DNA of 64,000 bases. Origin: Phallus indusiatus (taxonomy: Eukaryota; Basidiomycota; Agaricomycetes; Phallales; Phallaceae). The notes under the pieces are model-generated. The model saw nothing but the letters and a program-made list of their open reading frames with translations, was not told the DNA's origin and ran no database searches. Each line of letters opens with the position of its first letter. The first letter of the stretch is position 1. The stretch is from contig JAQFWX010000090.1 in the NCBI GenBank assembly GCA_027605045.1, positions 1-64,000 on the forward strand. The letters are read 5' to 3'. The translations under genes and the position numbers were made by a program. Positions 38,898-51,540 of this stretch are shown in pieces.

Positions 38898-41800
38898 ATG
38901 GACCAAGGTAATCCATTGTGGCCCTCTGCTTGGGCTAGTTATCGACACGAACCCGCTACATCCGAGGGCCTAACAGCGCGCCAGGAGGATTCCGAGCTAT
39001 TCCAACAGGAAGATCATGAGTTATATCATTCGCATGATGATGTGGCCGAAAGCCATGACTATGGGCACAAACGTCGTCGTTTGGATGCAGGTGATTATGG
39101 AATTGACCATACATCTGTAACTTGGGACACGAATTCGAACGTTGCAGCAGAGTCTGTGAGTACTTCCATCTGATGTAGATTATTACACTGTACAAATCAT
39201 ATTTTAAAACCAGGGTGATGTTTATATGGTGGAAGATGACGCGACTCACAGAGAGACGGATGAACTAGTAATCTTGCCGCCTGTGCACTTGAGTTCGCAG
39301 CCTTCAAACGACGTTCCTGTCCGTCCTCTCATTGTTTGTCATACATGTCGTACTCACGTTTAATTAGAATTGTGCTTTGGTTGGCCGAAACAGCAATCTT
39401 CCCCCAAACACTGGCGTGATTGTTTCAACCGATGGTATAAAAATATCTGGTAAGTCTAACATTTCTCATCCAGAGACTCGGTTTATCTCATTCGGGAATT
39501 TCATGGATAAAGATGTTTGCTTGCTTAATCCTCCTCCAAAAAACAATCCGAAGTACAATATAGTGATCAAGCGCGGCATCAAAGACGATGGGACTTCAGA
39601 AAGCGCAGATAGAAAAGGTAATTGCAATAACAATTGCGTACTGTGGAAAGACCCTTTCGTCTTGTGAGTGATTATAATCTTCTCAGATTTTTTTTTAATT
39701 ACTTCGCCATTCAGCGCCGGTGATATTACTGACAAGACACTCTTGACTTTTACTGTACGGAATAAACGATTTCCAAAGGATATTACAATTGGCGCTTGGG
39801 AATGCCGGGCCATTAACTTATTCGAAATGCAAAGCAATATTGGTTAGTTATATCATTGAAAACATCGTCGTTAGTCTAGTATTTACAATAATATTATTAC
39901 CGCAGGCTGGTGCAAATTAGAGGTTTCTGGAGACTGTCAATTAATATTCAACATCGAAAAAATATCTGGACTGGATGTTGTTTCGGGAGTGGTAGAACAA
40001 GCCTCAGTAGAATTGGGATGCCTGCCGAATCTGGAAGCCCCAGCCCAAACTGTAAACTTTATCGATTCTGTGGCGCGAGTCTACAATGATAATGAAAAGA
40101 CCTGGATATCGTTCCTCGACACATTTCAGGTTTTTATGAAAGTAATGGATAATGTTTCAGAGGTACATAAGCCCGTTAGCGATCGCCCACTTGATTATTC
40201 CTAAAACTTTTTAAAGATCAACATATATGCTCAAACAGTGTGGAGTATTTTGTCTGTCATTCCAAAGGTAATCGCACTCTTTTCTTTGGGGCATGATGGG
40301 CTACATATATATATTGATTTTGCAAGACTATTCTGTCGAAAAGGAACCGTGATGACAAAGTCAAGCAGTTATGTGAAAAGCTAAAGGACATTTACGAATA
40401 CATTACGGACGCGGAAAGGTTTCGCGGGCTTACCACAGCCCAGTCTAACCAATACACGAACCGCTCTATAGCTCGCTGGTCGACAATGCTTTCCACGCTA
40501 GTTCAACAAACCCTTGAATGTGCACATTTTATCAGGGTGTACGGTACGGAAACTACAGGTTGTGTCTTTCTCAAGATCATATAGTTGTGCAATTGAGTCT
40601 GACGTCAAAATTTTAGCCAGAAACATAATCAAGGCGATTGGCGGGAGCGTGGATGCCAAGATTCAAGCCTTCAACGACAAAGTCGACCACCTCATGAAAG
40701 TCATTACGGAATCGGTCAGCCTTGAAGTGGGCATTACAACTCTTCGTGTATCTGGGGCAATCACTGAACTAAGTACGTGAATCATCAAGATTACGTTCAA
40801 ATCAACGATCCATGACCTTGTTCCACAAGATGAGCTCACATTGCTCGGGGAAATACCCTACGATTCTCGCGCCGGGTACTTCCCAGATAAAGAATGTTTA
40901 CCGGGGACTCGGCAAAGGCTAATCAAGGAGATATTCGAATGGGCCAATAACGACTCATCGACGCAAGTACTTGTGCTTAGTGGACAAGCGGGAATAGGGA
41001 AGTCCGCAATAGCACATACCATCGCTAGAATGCTCAAAGAACAGAATCGACTTGGATCCATGTTCTGTTTCAGCCAAGGCTACGTTGGGCAGCGCAACCG
41101 TCTCTTTAGCACTATATCCCGCAACCTGGCTGACGGCGACGTCATGTGGCGAAAAGAATTGTTGAATGTTATCAGAAACGACTCTGAAGTTCGGAAGAAG
41201 GAGGATGTCAGAACGCAGTTTAACGAACTTATTATTAAGCCTTCCCAAAAGATGCCAAATATTGGACCTGTAGTTATCGTCGTGGATGCGTTGGACGAGA
41301 GTGGAAACCGTGAAGAACGCAGGGAAATTCTGAAAATTCTCCTCGAAGAATGGGCCAAACTCCCGAAGAGATATCGAATGCTTGTTACTACTCGCCCGGA
41401 ACAAGATATCGATGACCAATGCCAAAAATCCAAGATTCCATGTAAACGAATGGGCGATATTGACGCGGAGGAAACACATCACGATATCGAAATCTATGTC
41501 TCAGAGCGTTTGAATCCATTATCATCAATCTTGGACAGCATAGACAAAGACTGGTGCAGTATACTAGCCAGGCGTGCTCAAGGTCTTTTCCAGTGGGCCC
41601 AGTCAGCCTGCGGGTTCATTGATAACGGCGTGAAAATTCCCGATCTCATACGGGGGAATTGGAAAACCTGTGTATCAAACTCGTCCTTGTCGTTGTATGC
41701 ATTATATCACCAAATCATTTCGAGCCAGCCAGAATCCCAATACGACGTCTTCCAAGAAAGGTTCAAGGCGATCGTAGGTGCGATCATAACGGCGCAGGAA

Positions 41801-44800
41801 CCACTCTCACTACACGCGCTACAATATATCTTTGGGGAGGATATCAAAGATATCAGGTCGATACTCAGCCCATTCGGTTCATTCTTTTCCGGCATTCATG
41901 ATTCGTTAGAGTCCGCTCCGGTACGACCTCTTCATACCTCGTTATTTGATTTTTTCGTGGCCAAAAAAATCTCTGAAAAAAATCAACAAATTGCCGAAAA
42001 AATAAATGAGTATTATATCGACACATCAAATCAAAGCCAGATGACGCTCGGCTGTCTCAAAGTGATGAATCGAATGCTCTGCTTCAATATTTGTCAGCTG
42101 GAGACATCACACCTTCAAAATCGAGAGGTGGCTGATTTCAATGTACTTGTCGAGAAAGCCATTCCGTTGCACCTGTCGTATTCGTGTCGTTTTTGGGACA
42201 CTCATCTTCAATCGTCGGCTCATAGCGAAGAACTTGTTCGTGCAATCCGGACATTGATGGACGACAAACTATTGTATTATTTTGAAGCGCTAAGTTTGTT
42301 GAAAGCAGTTGATCGAGGGTGCGCCGCAATGCAAAAAATAGCGGATTGGTGTGAAGTGAGTGATTCTTCACCTGTTGTCCAATATATAAATGACTGAGCC
42401 AGACGGTGATAGGACACAAATGGTGACTTGTCTGCGGATGCAACGGATGCACGGAGGTTCGGAACTGATTTTGGAGGAATAATGATGGAGAGCACTCCAC
42501 ACCTTTATATTTCGGCGCTTCCCTTTACTCCTTGTGATTCATTTGTGTCCAAAAGGTACCTTGAGAGGTATCCCGGACTGTTCACGTTTGACATTGGTCA
42601 ACCTGTCGGTTCTTCACGTATAATCGGTATCACGCAGACAATTCCGGATGTCATGATCGCCTTTTCTCCGAAAGACACATATATCGCAACTGCATCCAAC
42701 AATATTGGAAGGGAATTTTCAATATGGAACTATATAACAGGAGAACACCTCGCTCATTGGGAACCTGAACGAGAATGTTTTTTAGGGATCCAGGATATTG
42801 TATATTCCCTTGATGGTGAATTGGTTTATTGTTGTTTGGATAATGGTAATATTCTAGTCTGGATTATGGAGACAAAGGAAATGAGGATAGAGAGATATGG
42901 GGGGATAGTTGGTGGTAATGGGTGTTGTTGTCGCACCATATCTTCGGACGGGCGCTTTGTAATCTGCCAGCCAAAATATGAAGCGGACCGAAACGAAAAC
43001 GCAGTACTCGTAATCGACCGAAGAAGACATCGGATTGTTAAACGGTTCAGAGGGGAGTACTATTTCTCTGCGATTTCTCCCAACGGAAATTGGATTTCAC
43101 TTTATGTGCGAGATAAAGAAGAGATGTGCATATGGGATACTAGAAGTCAAACGCAGCACTGTGTCATACCCTGCTATTTCTGGGCGGAAGTGGCACTCAG
43201 TGACAGCTACATCGCATTTGAAGCAGACGAGACCACAATAGTGATTTGGGATTTACGGCCCGAGGCAAACACTGAACTCACCGAAATCTCACACGAGAAG
43301 CCCACCGATTGCCTCTGCCTTTCCCCTGATGATCAATATATCCTTGTTGCCTCCGCCGGCATGCACTCGATCTGGAGTGTGACTACCGGTGAATTAATCA
43401 GTCGATCCTATGAATATCCATACATCAGTTGTTTAGGGTTCTCACATGATTCCAAATCAATTGCATTGTACACATGTGGCGACGAGACACTCCTCATTCA
43501 ACAATGGCATAAATCCATAGAACCGAATCATCCGCCTGGCGATGAAATTCAGTATGTGCGCAAGATTTGGCTGCGGGGTTCATATCTCATTCTTTGGTAT
43601 GAAACAAATCTCGAAAACTACCTCCGGATCTCGGACATTGCAACAATGAACTCGGTTATCTTTGAAGCCGAACTCGAAGGCGAGTTCGGACCCGTCAGTG
43701 TTTCTTCTGACGAGGAAAACGTGCGTGTGGCATATGGCAACAGCCGTGGACTCTGTCTCTGGAACGACAAAGAAGGCGAAATCGTCGTAGATGGATCAGT
43801 CCGTTCAACCACCGCACTCGTGTGTTTGGACCACTATCTTATTTCTGCACATGAAAGAATCATTAATATACGGGATATTTGTACCCAGAAAATTATTCAT
43901 GGGCCAACCGAGTGTTCATCTGAGGTAAAATCCCTCCTCCCCTTGCGGGGTACTACCCGCTTTGCCGCCATATATGGCGATACTAAACTTGAAGCAGACA
44001 TTCGGGATTGCGAATCGGGGGACAGAGTAGGATCATTCCAATCAAAGTCCTACATTGATGTCTCTGTCAATGAGAAACATGTCATATGCATGTCAGAGAA
44101 CGGTGTCGACATATTGGATCTAACGGGCGCAAGAGTGGGCTTGATCTCGTTCTCAGATCGTGTTTTTATAAGGCGACTATCCCCTAATGGAAGGTATATG
44201 ACATGGTTCGATAACGGCGAAATCAAAATTTTCGATGTGGACACCGAAGGGCTGCTCACTGTCCCACCATTAGGTCGTCGTCTGGTGCAGGACATTGGGC
44301 ACTCCGATGACTCAAAATGTATTATATTAAAGTCCGGTGATGATTGGCAGGGCCATGAGTACTTAGATATCTGGGACATACAATCCAAGAGCATGGTCAC
44401 CAAACCAATTCGATACCCTTATTTGATGGGTACATTGGATTCCCTAGTTTTAAGCAAAAGGCATTTAGGAGTTTTAGATCGAGAGATTGGGAAATGTCAC
44501 GTCTCGGACTTGGATACGTATGAGATAATGTCTACTCTATACAATGCTCCTCCATTGCTCGGCACGGACGGTTTCGACATCGAGGGGTAAGTTCAGTATC
44601 ACTTACATTCAATATGATACACTGAAAGAGATAATCAGAACACCAATATGCAACAAAGTGACATTAGATTACGCATTAATGGCCTGGAAAAAAGCTTCAC
44701 TTCACGCTTTTGGTACAATGAACGAAAAAGGGTGGGTTCTGGGTTTGCAGGGTGAATTGTTGTTTTGGGTTCCCCCAAAGATGAGACAAGGGTTCTGGTT

Positions 44801-44903
44801 TTCATGCATGACGCATATGCCAATTCAAAATGTTACAAAGCTTAATTTCACAAGTTTTGTACATGGCTCTGATTGGATTAAATGTGAATTAGGAAATAGT
44901 TAA
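38898..44903 (+). CDS. NLR4: C2-like/NACHT/WD40 STAND protein with extra N-terminal leader
   Basis: Predicted 1794 aa, intact. Exons: 38898-39155, 39214-39318, 39368-39449, 39513-39663, 39715-39842, 39906-40162, 40217-40267, 40327-40558, 40617-40772, 40830-42355, 42413-44586, 44639-44903. The exon that aligns with exon 1 of the paralogues has no in-frame ATG and is preceded by TTAATTAG, a plausible acceptor. Two upstream exons join to it in frame. They add about 137 residues, acidic and His-rich, with GHKRRRLD (KRRR at 58-61), a possible nuclear-localisation signal. The core follows the family plan: C2-like to about 241, helical to 473, NACHT 474-982 (GQAGIGKS, VVIVVDALDES, TTRPE), WD40 983-1706, and a tail with LFWVP. 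The exon sum, 5385 nt, is divisible by three. The leader could instead belong to a separate gene; cDNA would decide. Confidence 0.85.
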
Positions 44904-45955
44904 AGTCCAAACAGAATTTTTAAGTACTAGTATATATGAGTTTATGTGTGTGATTCTTACTGGATATTACTTGACATGTACAAGGAGAATGGAGTCTACG
45001 TGGGACGAAAGTTGATTGGATCACGAATTAACTTTTTGAAGTTTAACTATTCCATATTTATGCCTTGGCGGTTTCCTTCGTGTCCAGAAATAAGATATTT
45101 GTCCGGTCACTCGAGTGCAGTAATTAACTGTCCTAGTCCGTTCCCGATGGTCTCCCTCCAGGGTCAAATCGGGGGCCGGGTGTTGTAAGTAGCAGTGGCG
45201 AACGGTGGCACATAGCATATGCCGTGTGCATTTTCTCTGCAAGGAAAACACTGGCAGGTTGAGGTATAGAGTCAAATTTGATGTCAAGAATAATAATGTT
45301 CCTCGTCATACTATTCGAAATTTGGAGGCGTCGTTTACCGAAAATCAGCATATATCGAAGTTAATGAGATATGTATGTACCCATGTAGGTAATTTCGTCC
45401 AATCTCTCGATTTCTTCGCGACGTGGATGCTTTAGTTATCACAACATCGAGCGTCGATTGTATTAATATTTAACGCACTTGATTTATACGAGGGCCTCAA
45501 AGTACAGTGAGAGGGTTACCTGGAAGGGACACCCATACTGATTGTGATTCGAAAAGCTTTACGCTGTGCGGCAATCTCATTCGTCATACCTTGTTCTGCG
45601 ATGTTGACAATTTTGTTATCGTTAACTAACGGAATAATTGCGCGGAGTTTATTGAAGCGAATATCTACATACCACATTCGATAGTGTAGTCGGTTGAATA
45701 ATTTATTGCTTGTCCATGTCAAGACTCAAAAGCAACCGGGGCATCTTGTGAACAATCTGTTGTTTGCGTTCATATATTCAGGACTTACTCCGATCATTGT
45801 TGATTTCCTATGTCCAGATTTGGAGTGGTCCATGGATCGAGGGATTTTCTTGTTTACTGTTTATTGGAATTAAAACAAAAGTTCACTGCCTATGTCCAGT
45901 GGTTTGTTATTCGGACACAAACATGCGTGGTGTGGACATGCCTGACTTACCTTAG
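44904..45955. other. Spacer after NLR4, nothing recognised
   Basis: AT-rich spacer probably holding the NLR4 3' untranslated region. Several overlapping short open frames around 45020-45440 on both strands show no motif. No repeat partner was found elsewhere in the window. Confidence 0.45.
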
Positions 45956-46017
45956 ACTATATAAGCTGGGTCTTTGAACCTTTTAGAAACATCAACTCAT
46001 CCCCCCCGCTTTTACTT

Positions 46018-46293
46018 TCCTCTAGATCCTTGATTCGACGCGGAGCCCGAATATCTCAGGATGCAAAGGATCGGAATGGTAACACCTGTGTTGAAATCCG
46101 GTTTCATGGGAAACATTCGATATCAAAAACAACTACCTTGTCTCACACAGATTTATGGGGAGAATCGACTAGCTGTACAGCTAATTTTGACAGTATTTGG
46201 GAGCTGACCGTTCCTGCCCTTCACTACTGGACCGAGTTGGAGGTGTCTTTAGAAGTTCATTTTTGCCACGAATGCGCACGCAACGTGGATTGA
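46018..46293 (+). pseudogene. Fragment resembling a second C2-domain gene
   Basis: A frame starting after a strong acceptor-like site (pyrimidine-rich, ending CTCTAG at about 46025) reads KDRNGNTCVEIRFHGKHSIS, then SKTTTLSHTDLWGES, then FDSIWELTVPAL, then LEVSLEVHFCHECARNVD. The order of a DxNG loop, VEIRF strand, KT motif, W-E strand and LEV strand is what C2 domains show. There is no in-frame ATG and the frame stops inside the inverted repeat. A TATA-like 'actatataagc' lies at 45957. It is not a direct copy of the C2-like part of NLR1-NLR5. I infer the remnant of another C2-headed gene, possibly a different NLR class. Confidence 0.4.
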
Positions 46294-46630
46294 ATGTAGG
46301 GAGAGTGGGGTAAAGGATTCTCCCTCTGCTATTGAAGAGGCATTATTACCATGCGTCTGATTATTGAGCAGAAGAGCGTTACAGTTTTGCTTTTCCCAGA
46401 AGCTCGCACCCGGTCAAAATGCTTGGATTCTATCAGCAGCGGTTACTGATGGATAGCCCAAACTACTAACGGTTAAGTTGGATGATGAGGGTACTATTCG
46501 TGATGGTGGTGGGGCTATTGGGTCGGAGCGGGGGGTTATTCTGAACCCATTAACACAGGGGTTACTTGCTCTGAACATCTCGGGTTACAACGACAAAGTT
46601 TTCTCAAACGGGAGTTAGGATGACGTTCGG
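46228..46630 (+). repeat. Left arm of a long inverted repeat
   Basis: This arm of about 400 bp is the reverse complement of 47085-47484. By eye roughly nine or more of ten positions match, far better than the other repeats in the window. The loop is about 454 bp. The left arm includes the end of the C2-like fragment and its continuation. Relative to the right arm it has a 2-nt deletion near 46436, which breaks the minus-strand equivalent of the open frame at 47132-47383. Confidence 0.85.
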
Positions 46631-47084
46631 GAGCAGTGCGGAGCACGGCCAGGGGTGACTACCGCCGGGACAAATAGCATAAGCTATTTTGTGTGAATAA
46701 TATCGTTGTGAAAAGTCTCTGGATGCATTGTAGGTTTTCCAAATTTCATTCTTTCTTACCTTTTTCTAAATCGGTGTTAATTTTAGATGCACGATGTACA
46801 TGTCACGATGGTCACGCATACTTTGACGCGCACTTGAGGACAGCATCGGTCGTGTTGGACGGATGTGTTGGACGGGTGTGTTGGTCCAACTCCCTATGAA
46901 TTCACCCGCGTCCAAGTGGAAACTGCATTATTTAATGTTACGAAGATGGAACGACGCGTCAACTTCATCTCCTTCATACTTTTACGTGGTCGCGTGCAAA
47001 CCGTCTGCGTCGCACCATTTTTTCAACCAGTTTCTCGAGCTTTTGCTACTCAGAATTTCCGAAACGCGTACCTCACTCTCATCC

Positions 47085-47484
47085 GTTATCTTAACTCCCC
47101 TTCCGAGAAAAATTTGTTGTTGTAACCCGAGATGTTCAGAGCAAGTAACCCCTGTGTTAATGGGTTCAGAATAACCCCCCGCTCCGACCCAATAGCCCCA
47201 CCACCACCACGAATAGTACCCTCATCATCCAACTTAACCGTTAGTGGTTTGGGCTATCCATCAGTAACCGCTGCTGATGGAATTAGCAAGCATTTTGACC
47301 GGGTGCGAGCTTCTGGGAAAAGCAAAACTGTAACGCTCTTCTGTTTAATAATCGGATGCATGGTATTAATGCTTCTTCAATAGCAGAGAGAGAATCCTTT
47401 ACCTCACTCCCCCTGCATCCAATCCACGTCGCGTACGCATTCGTGACAAAAATGAACTTCGAAAGACACCTCCAGCTTGGTCCA
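47085..47484 (-). repeat. Right arm of a long inverted repeat
   Basis: Partner of 46228-46630. The minus strand reads WTKLEVSFEVHFCHECVRD, parallel to the C2-like frame of the left arm, and then a shifted frame with EVKDSLSAIEEALIPCIR. The matching tract ends abruptly at 47484. The arm therefore lacks the upstream half of the C2-like fragment that the left arm has. Transcription across both arms would give a long hairpin RNA. Confidence 0.85.
47132..47383 (+). CDS. Short open frame with a C-terminal hydrophobic segment, doubtful
   Basis: An ATG-started frame of 83 codons lies wholly in the right arm of the inverted repeat. It is Pro/Ser-rich in the middle and ends in a hydrophobic run, TVTLFCLIIGCMVLMLL, that could span a membrane. 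The corresponding frame in the left arm is broken by a 2-nt deletion. It lies antisense to the C2-like remnant, so it is more likely a shadow frame than a gene. Confidence 0.2.
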   Translation: MFRASNPCVNGFRITPRSDPIAPPPPRIVPSSSNLTVSGLGYPSVTAADGISKHFDRVRASGKSKTVTLFCLIIGCMVLMLLQ

Positions 47485-47556
47485 TCACCATCATCTGGAT
47501 TTCACTGAAGTACCCGAGCAGTACCGAAACCCTACCCACTTTACCACAGCCATGGT

Positions 47557-48082
47557 GTGGAGAACGCGTTTTCTTACATTTGCACGTCCCGCAAAGAAAA
47601 TTGGATTAGCGTGAAAGCCGGCAAGATTTCACACGAACTCGCGTTTATAATACTATACAGCAACCAGAAGGCAGCCTCTGCCAGGTCAGCCATAGGGCAA
47701 ATGGATACAGTAATATCAACGATTGGACGCACTTTCATATCCATTTATCTGCCCAAAAATATAGGCATTGCAAACTACGAATTTGGGATTAGAAACATTT
47801 ATATTGTATAACGCGTTTACATACTCCTATCAATACATTCAACCATTTGTAATATTCCTATCATTTTGTTGACTCGAGTCGACCAAGTTTGGTCTCAAAA
47901 TTTACACCTTGTAGTAACTTTTGTAATATCTCAATGAAACCTGACTTAGGCACCACTGCTGATGCGAACGCGTTCACGGTGCCATCTCCCTTGGTCACGA
48001 ACGAAGAATATGGTTGGCCTCTATATGCGTAAAAAAAGGCCATAGCCTGCGAAGGAATTGCGGCAAAACTAAGCTCAAGCAC
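47557..48082. other. Two short open frames of unknown nature
   Basis: A plus-strand frame at 47557-47811 (with KAGKISHELAFIILYSNQK) and a minus-strand frame at 48082-47861 (with KGDGTVNAFASAVVPKSGF) have protein-like composition. Neither starts at an ATG with convincing context and neither matches a family I know. They may be exons of decayed genes. Confidence 0.2.
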
Positions 48083-48099
48083 CCGCGCTAGCTGGGTTT

Positions 48100-51000
48100 G
48101 AAAAAAAATGGGAGTTCAACGGGACTCCCAACTTCGACGCGACTTGCTCCACCCTAATCGCGGTGCCAACTCTGTTTTACTTCCTGTTGTTGTGCTCTGA
48201 GGACAGGTGAGACAACAGGTGGGGTCCAACCTTGGTTGGATTATGGATAGGTTGCTTCCGGGCCCAGGGGCTGGGGCAGCGCGCGATATGTACATACATG
48301 CGAGTGTCGAAACATGTAAAGTCTGGGGAGATATTTTCAACAGTTCATCTATTGCATATATTTTTTCCCCCAGCGTCGAGCCCCAGTCACTACCCGTCGT
48401 TAAGTTCTAGGTGATTCCGCAACCTAGACTCTAGTAGACTCTTCAGCGGCGTCTCTTATTTGCTCTCAAAATGTACTCGTCCAATATGGTCACTGCCTTT
48501 TACTCCGGTCTAGCGCGTCTTTGCCACTCTTATTCAAGGGCATCGTCCACCGTACAAAGTCATATGAGGGTTGGGATCTCCATTGCTGAATTTTCAGAAG
48601 AGGAGATTCCGGACACTTGAGCATAACGGTATATCGCGTGTTCGCCCCTTCTCTAATAGACCTTTCAGTGGCGCTGTATTAAATAATGTACATTTGCGTT
48701 CAAATTGCCGAAGCATACAGCTAGATTGCCGATGAATAACTGCGCCTCGTTCAGACAAGACTCTCGGGGCATCGGCTCATGCTCGCAACCGCGATGGACA
48801 TGGACTCAGTGTTGCCATCTGCTCGTCTTTCCATCCAGCGAGACTCAATAAAGGCGGATGACTTACACCAATGGATCTGTGAAGACTCAGGCTTGTAACT
48901 TAGACGTTTCTCTTTCACCCACCATCCCAGTTCTACTCTCTTACCCTTCTTAGGCTCCAGACGCACTTGCTAACTATCTTCATATACTTCCGCAGAACGC
49001 AGGCTTCAATTTCAATAGTCTGCTGGTGATAGGCGTATCATGGAGACAATATTTGCCCTGTTAAACATCTTCGTTTAAGGTTCCACACTGTTATTTTCGA
49101 CTGAGAAATTTATCCCATGCTCCTCAACGTCAACCGATACTAATACGGCGTGCTTCCTCCCCGTTCCGACTCCACGCGTTGACGAAGCTTCAGTGAACCT
49201 TAATTGATTAGCGTAACGTGAACCATTGAAGAAGCTAAAGCCTACACCGCCTCAATTGCCACAAAGATCATCCGAGTTTGGACGAGGACATGTCTGCATA
49301 ACATGGGTGGACAATCCGGAGCTGTTCCTGGCGTACACCACGCCATACAATTCCGATGAAAGAAGCGACGCGTTTCTCTTCTTTGCAGCCTGGTTTCGAA
49401 TGCTATTCAGCCGAACCGCTAAAAGACGTGTGCAAGCATACTGCACCCGTCGTACTTGCTGTGAGCATGGCTCTTTTCCCGATTGAAACCTAGGCCTTAT
49501 TTCTCAGTTCACAAACACATCCACTACTTTGTTACTGTTCTTTGTTCTTTCCGCTTAATCTTCATTGCCCAAAGCTAACACAACGTTTTATAAGTGTTGA
49601 GTCGTAAAATAGTATCTAGGGTTTGCACTCACCAATGGTAGCCATGAAGAATGCCACGCGCTCCTTTCAAAAAGATCATGAGGCATGCGCAGTGGTATTC
49701 TCCTCACGTAATTAACAGTAGTTTCGGATACAAAGCCAGAAACGCCCTTAGAATGTCGAGATGGCAACTATGTATGTCCACAAATGCTAATTCTGATCTT
49801 AAGGAACCTCAGTCGCGAAAAGTGAGAAAGTGGTGCCGGTGACAGCGCAGCACTACATACGCGGCCCGCCTATCGCAGTTCCTCTCTGGCGTTTGTTGTC
49901 AGTCCTAATCAATCAATCCATGCATTTGTTCCAAAGCAACTCAGTAAGTCCCTCCAAGTTCTAGTTAATGAACTTCTCAACATGAATACGTGTATTAGGT
50001 ACATACTTGCTCCCATAAATACGCTGAAGGACAATCATTCCAATCTGACAAGGACCGGCCATTCTACCGTTAGTGCCTTTGCCTTTCTTATCTAAAAAGA
50101 GTCTCCGAGTCGAAATGCCCTTGCTAGACACGTTATAAGAGGATGACGCATGCGCTTTTTTTTGCTGATTCGGCCCATGGCGTAACATACTCGAAGTATA
50201 CCGGTATATCGCGTGTTTGTGCCTTGCACTTGTTCGTCTCAATGATATTCATTTGTTTGTAGACCATTGCCAACATCATATAGAAGACTATATACATTCG
50301 TGCAAACTCCCTCAAAATTCTCTCGAGTTACTAATGAACAGCTACGTGTCTTTTTACGCGTGGTGCTCTCGGCGGTTTGGTTCAAGGCCACGATGCATAT
50401 CCACCGTGACGTCGCACTACCATCACTACCAATGCTCCTCGTTACACACTCGTCGGATGTGCAGAGCCTAACCCGAGTTCCACCTCAACCTACGCTGTTG
50501 ACTGTTTTACCCTGATTTCAACAAGAATGGATGAATGAATACGATCGTAAGGTCAATAAAACCTGCAGAGACACTACGCTTGTATATCCTCTCCGCCGAT
50601 CATCTTCATTAGATCCCACACCGAAACCGAAACCTTTCTGGCCTCGGATGGCATTGCGAACCACGGCGCACTATAACTCTGTTTCAAACTGGAAAAAATA
50701 GGCTTGGTCGAATGTTTTACCAGTGATGACTTTTCAGCGATATCTGCTGGAAACGTTATTGGTCGTTATCCTTCATCTGTTGCAACAGATAATTCAAGAG
50801 ACGGGCATGTTCTTCCCTTCATGTCGACATCACTTCTCATGTATATCGCTCTTTGACTACGCGCCTCACCGTCGGCATGGCTACTTCAAGGGGTTACGTG
50901 GACTGAAGAAGACAAGACTGATCGCATTATCTCGAATACCTCGAAGGCCAGACCGAAGCGATATGAATAATATGCAGATGATCCAAGACTTTCATTAGCG

Positions 51001-51540
51001 CGGAATCGGTCAGCAACGATGGACGGGAGACAATCGCCATCCGATATTGTGCGATGAAAAGAGTAACACTTGTATATTTTGTTCCCTAAACATTGATGGC
51101 ATTGCGACCCATTGTTGGTAGGTAAATAACCTGTGTGCTGAGTATGTATATTTGACTTACCCCTTGATCAGAAAAAGCTCAGAGCCCCAGCTCATCATTA
51201 ACTCTAATCACAACTAGCTCAGCTGAAACCGCTCGAAAACGCGGGCATTGTGCCTTAGCCGTTCATGATATTGGATCTTCGTGTCATTTTTACTTGTCAT
51301 CTAAGACGTAACTATAGTCCAAGTAGTACCGTCGCCAAGCACATTAGAAGAGTGTCTGGTGCTTGCTGAACCTGCTCTCGGTCTTAGTGTAAGGTAATCA
51401 AGCACAACGGTATACCACAGTCTGTTTTTTTCTCGTATCGGAATTTATATTTGGTTTCAAAGATGTCGCTGTACAACAGACTATATATACCATACATGTA
51501 AACCGCGTCCAGAAGTCAGCACTGCTGCATTTGGTTTTAT
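48100..51540. repeat. Repeat blocks between NLR4 and NLR5
   Basis: Segment 49460-50310 matches 21700-22330. Segment 50570-51150 matches the block at 8-700, 13690-14400 and 22690-23130. Segment 49200-49270 ('gcgtaacgtg', 'cctacaccgcctcaattgcc') matches 1465-1530 and 15240-15310. A 'cggtatatcgcgtgtt' module occurs at 48630 and 50190, and related forms at 14655, 22310, 23450 and 51405. No gene is recognised. Confidence 0.5.

Noticed and set aside
46228..47484. Terminal inverted repeats of a DNA transposon
   Set aside because: No target-site duplication or transposase frame is visible, and one arm is continuous with a C2-like coding fragment, so an inverted partial gene duplication fits better.
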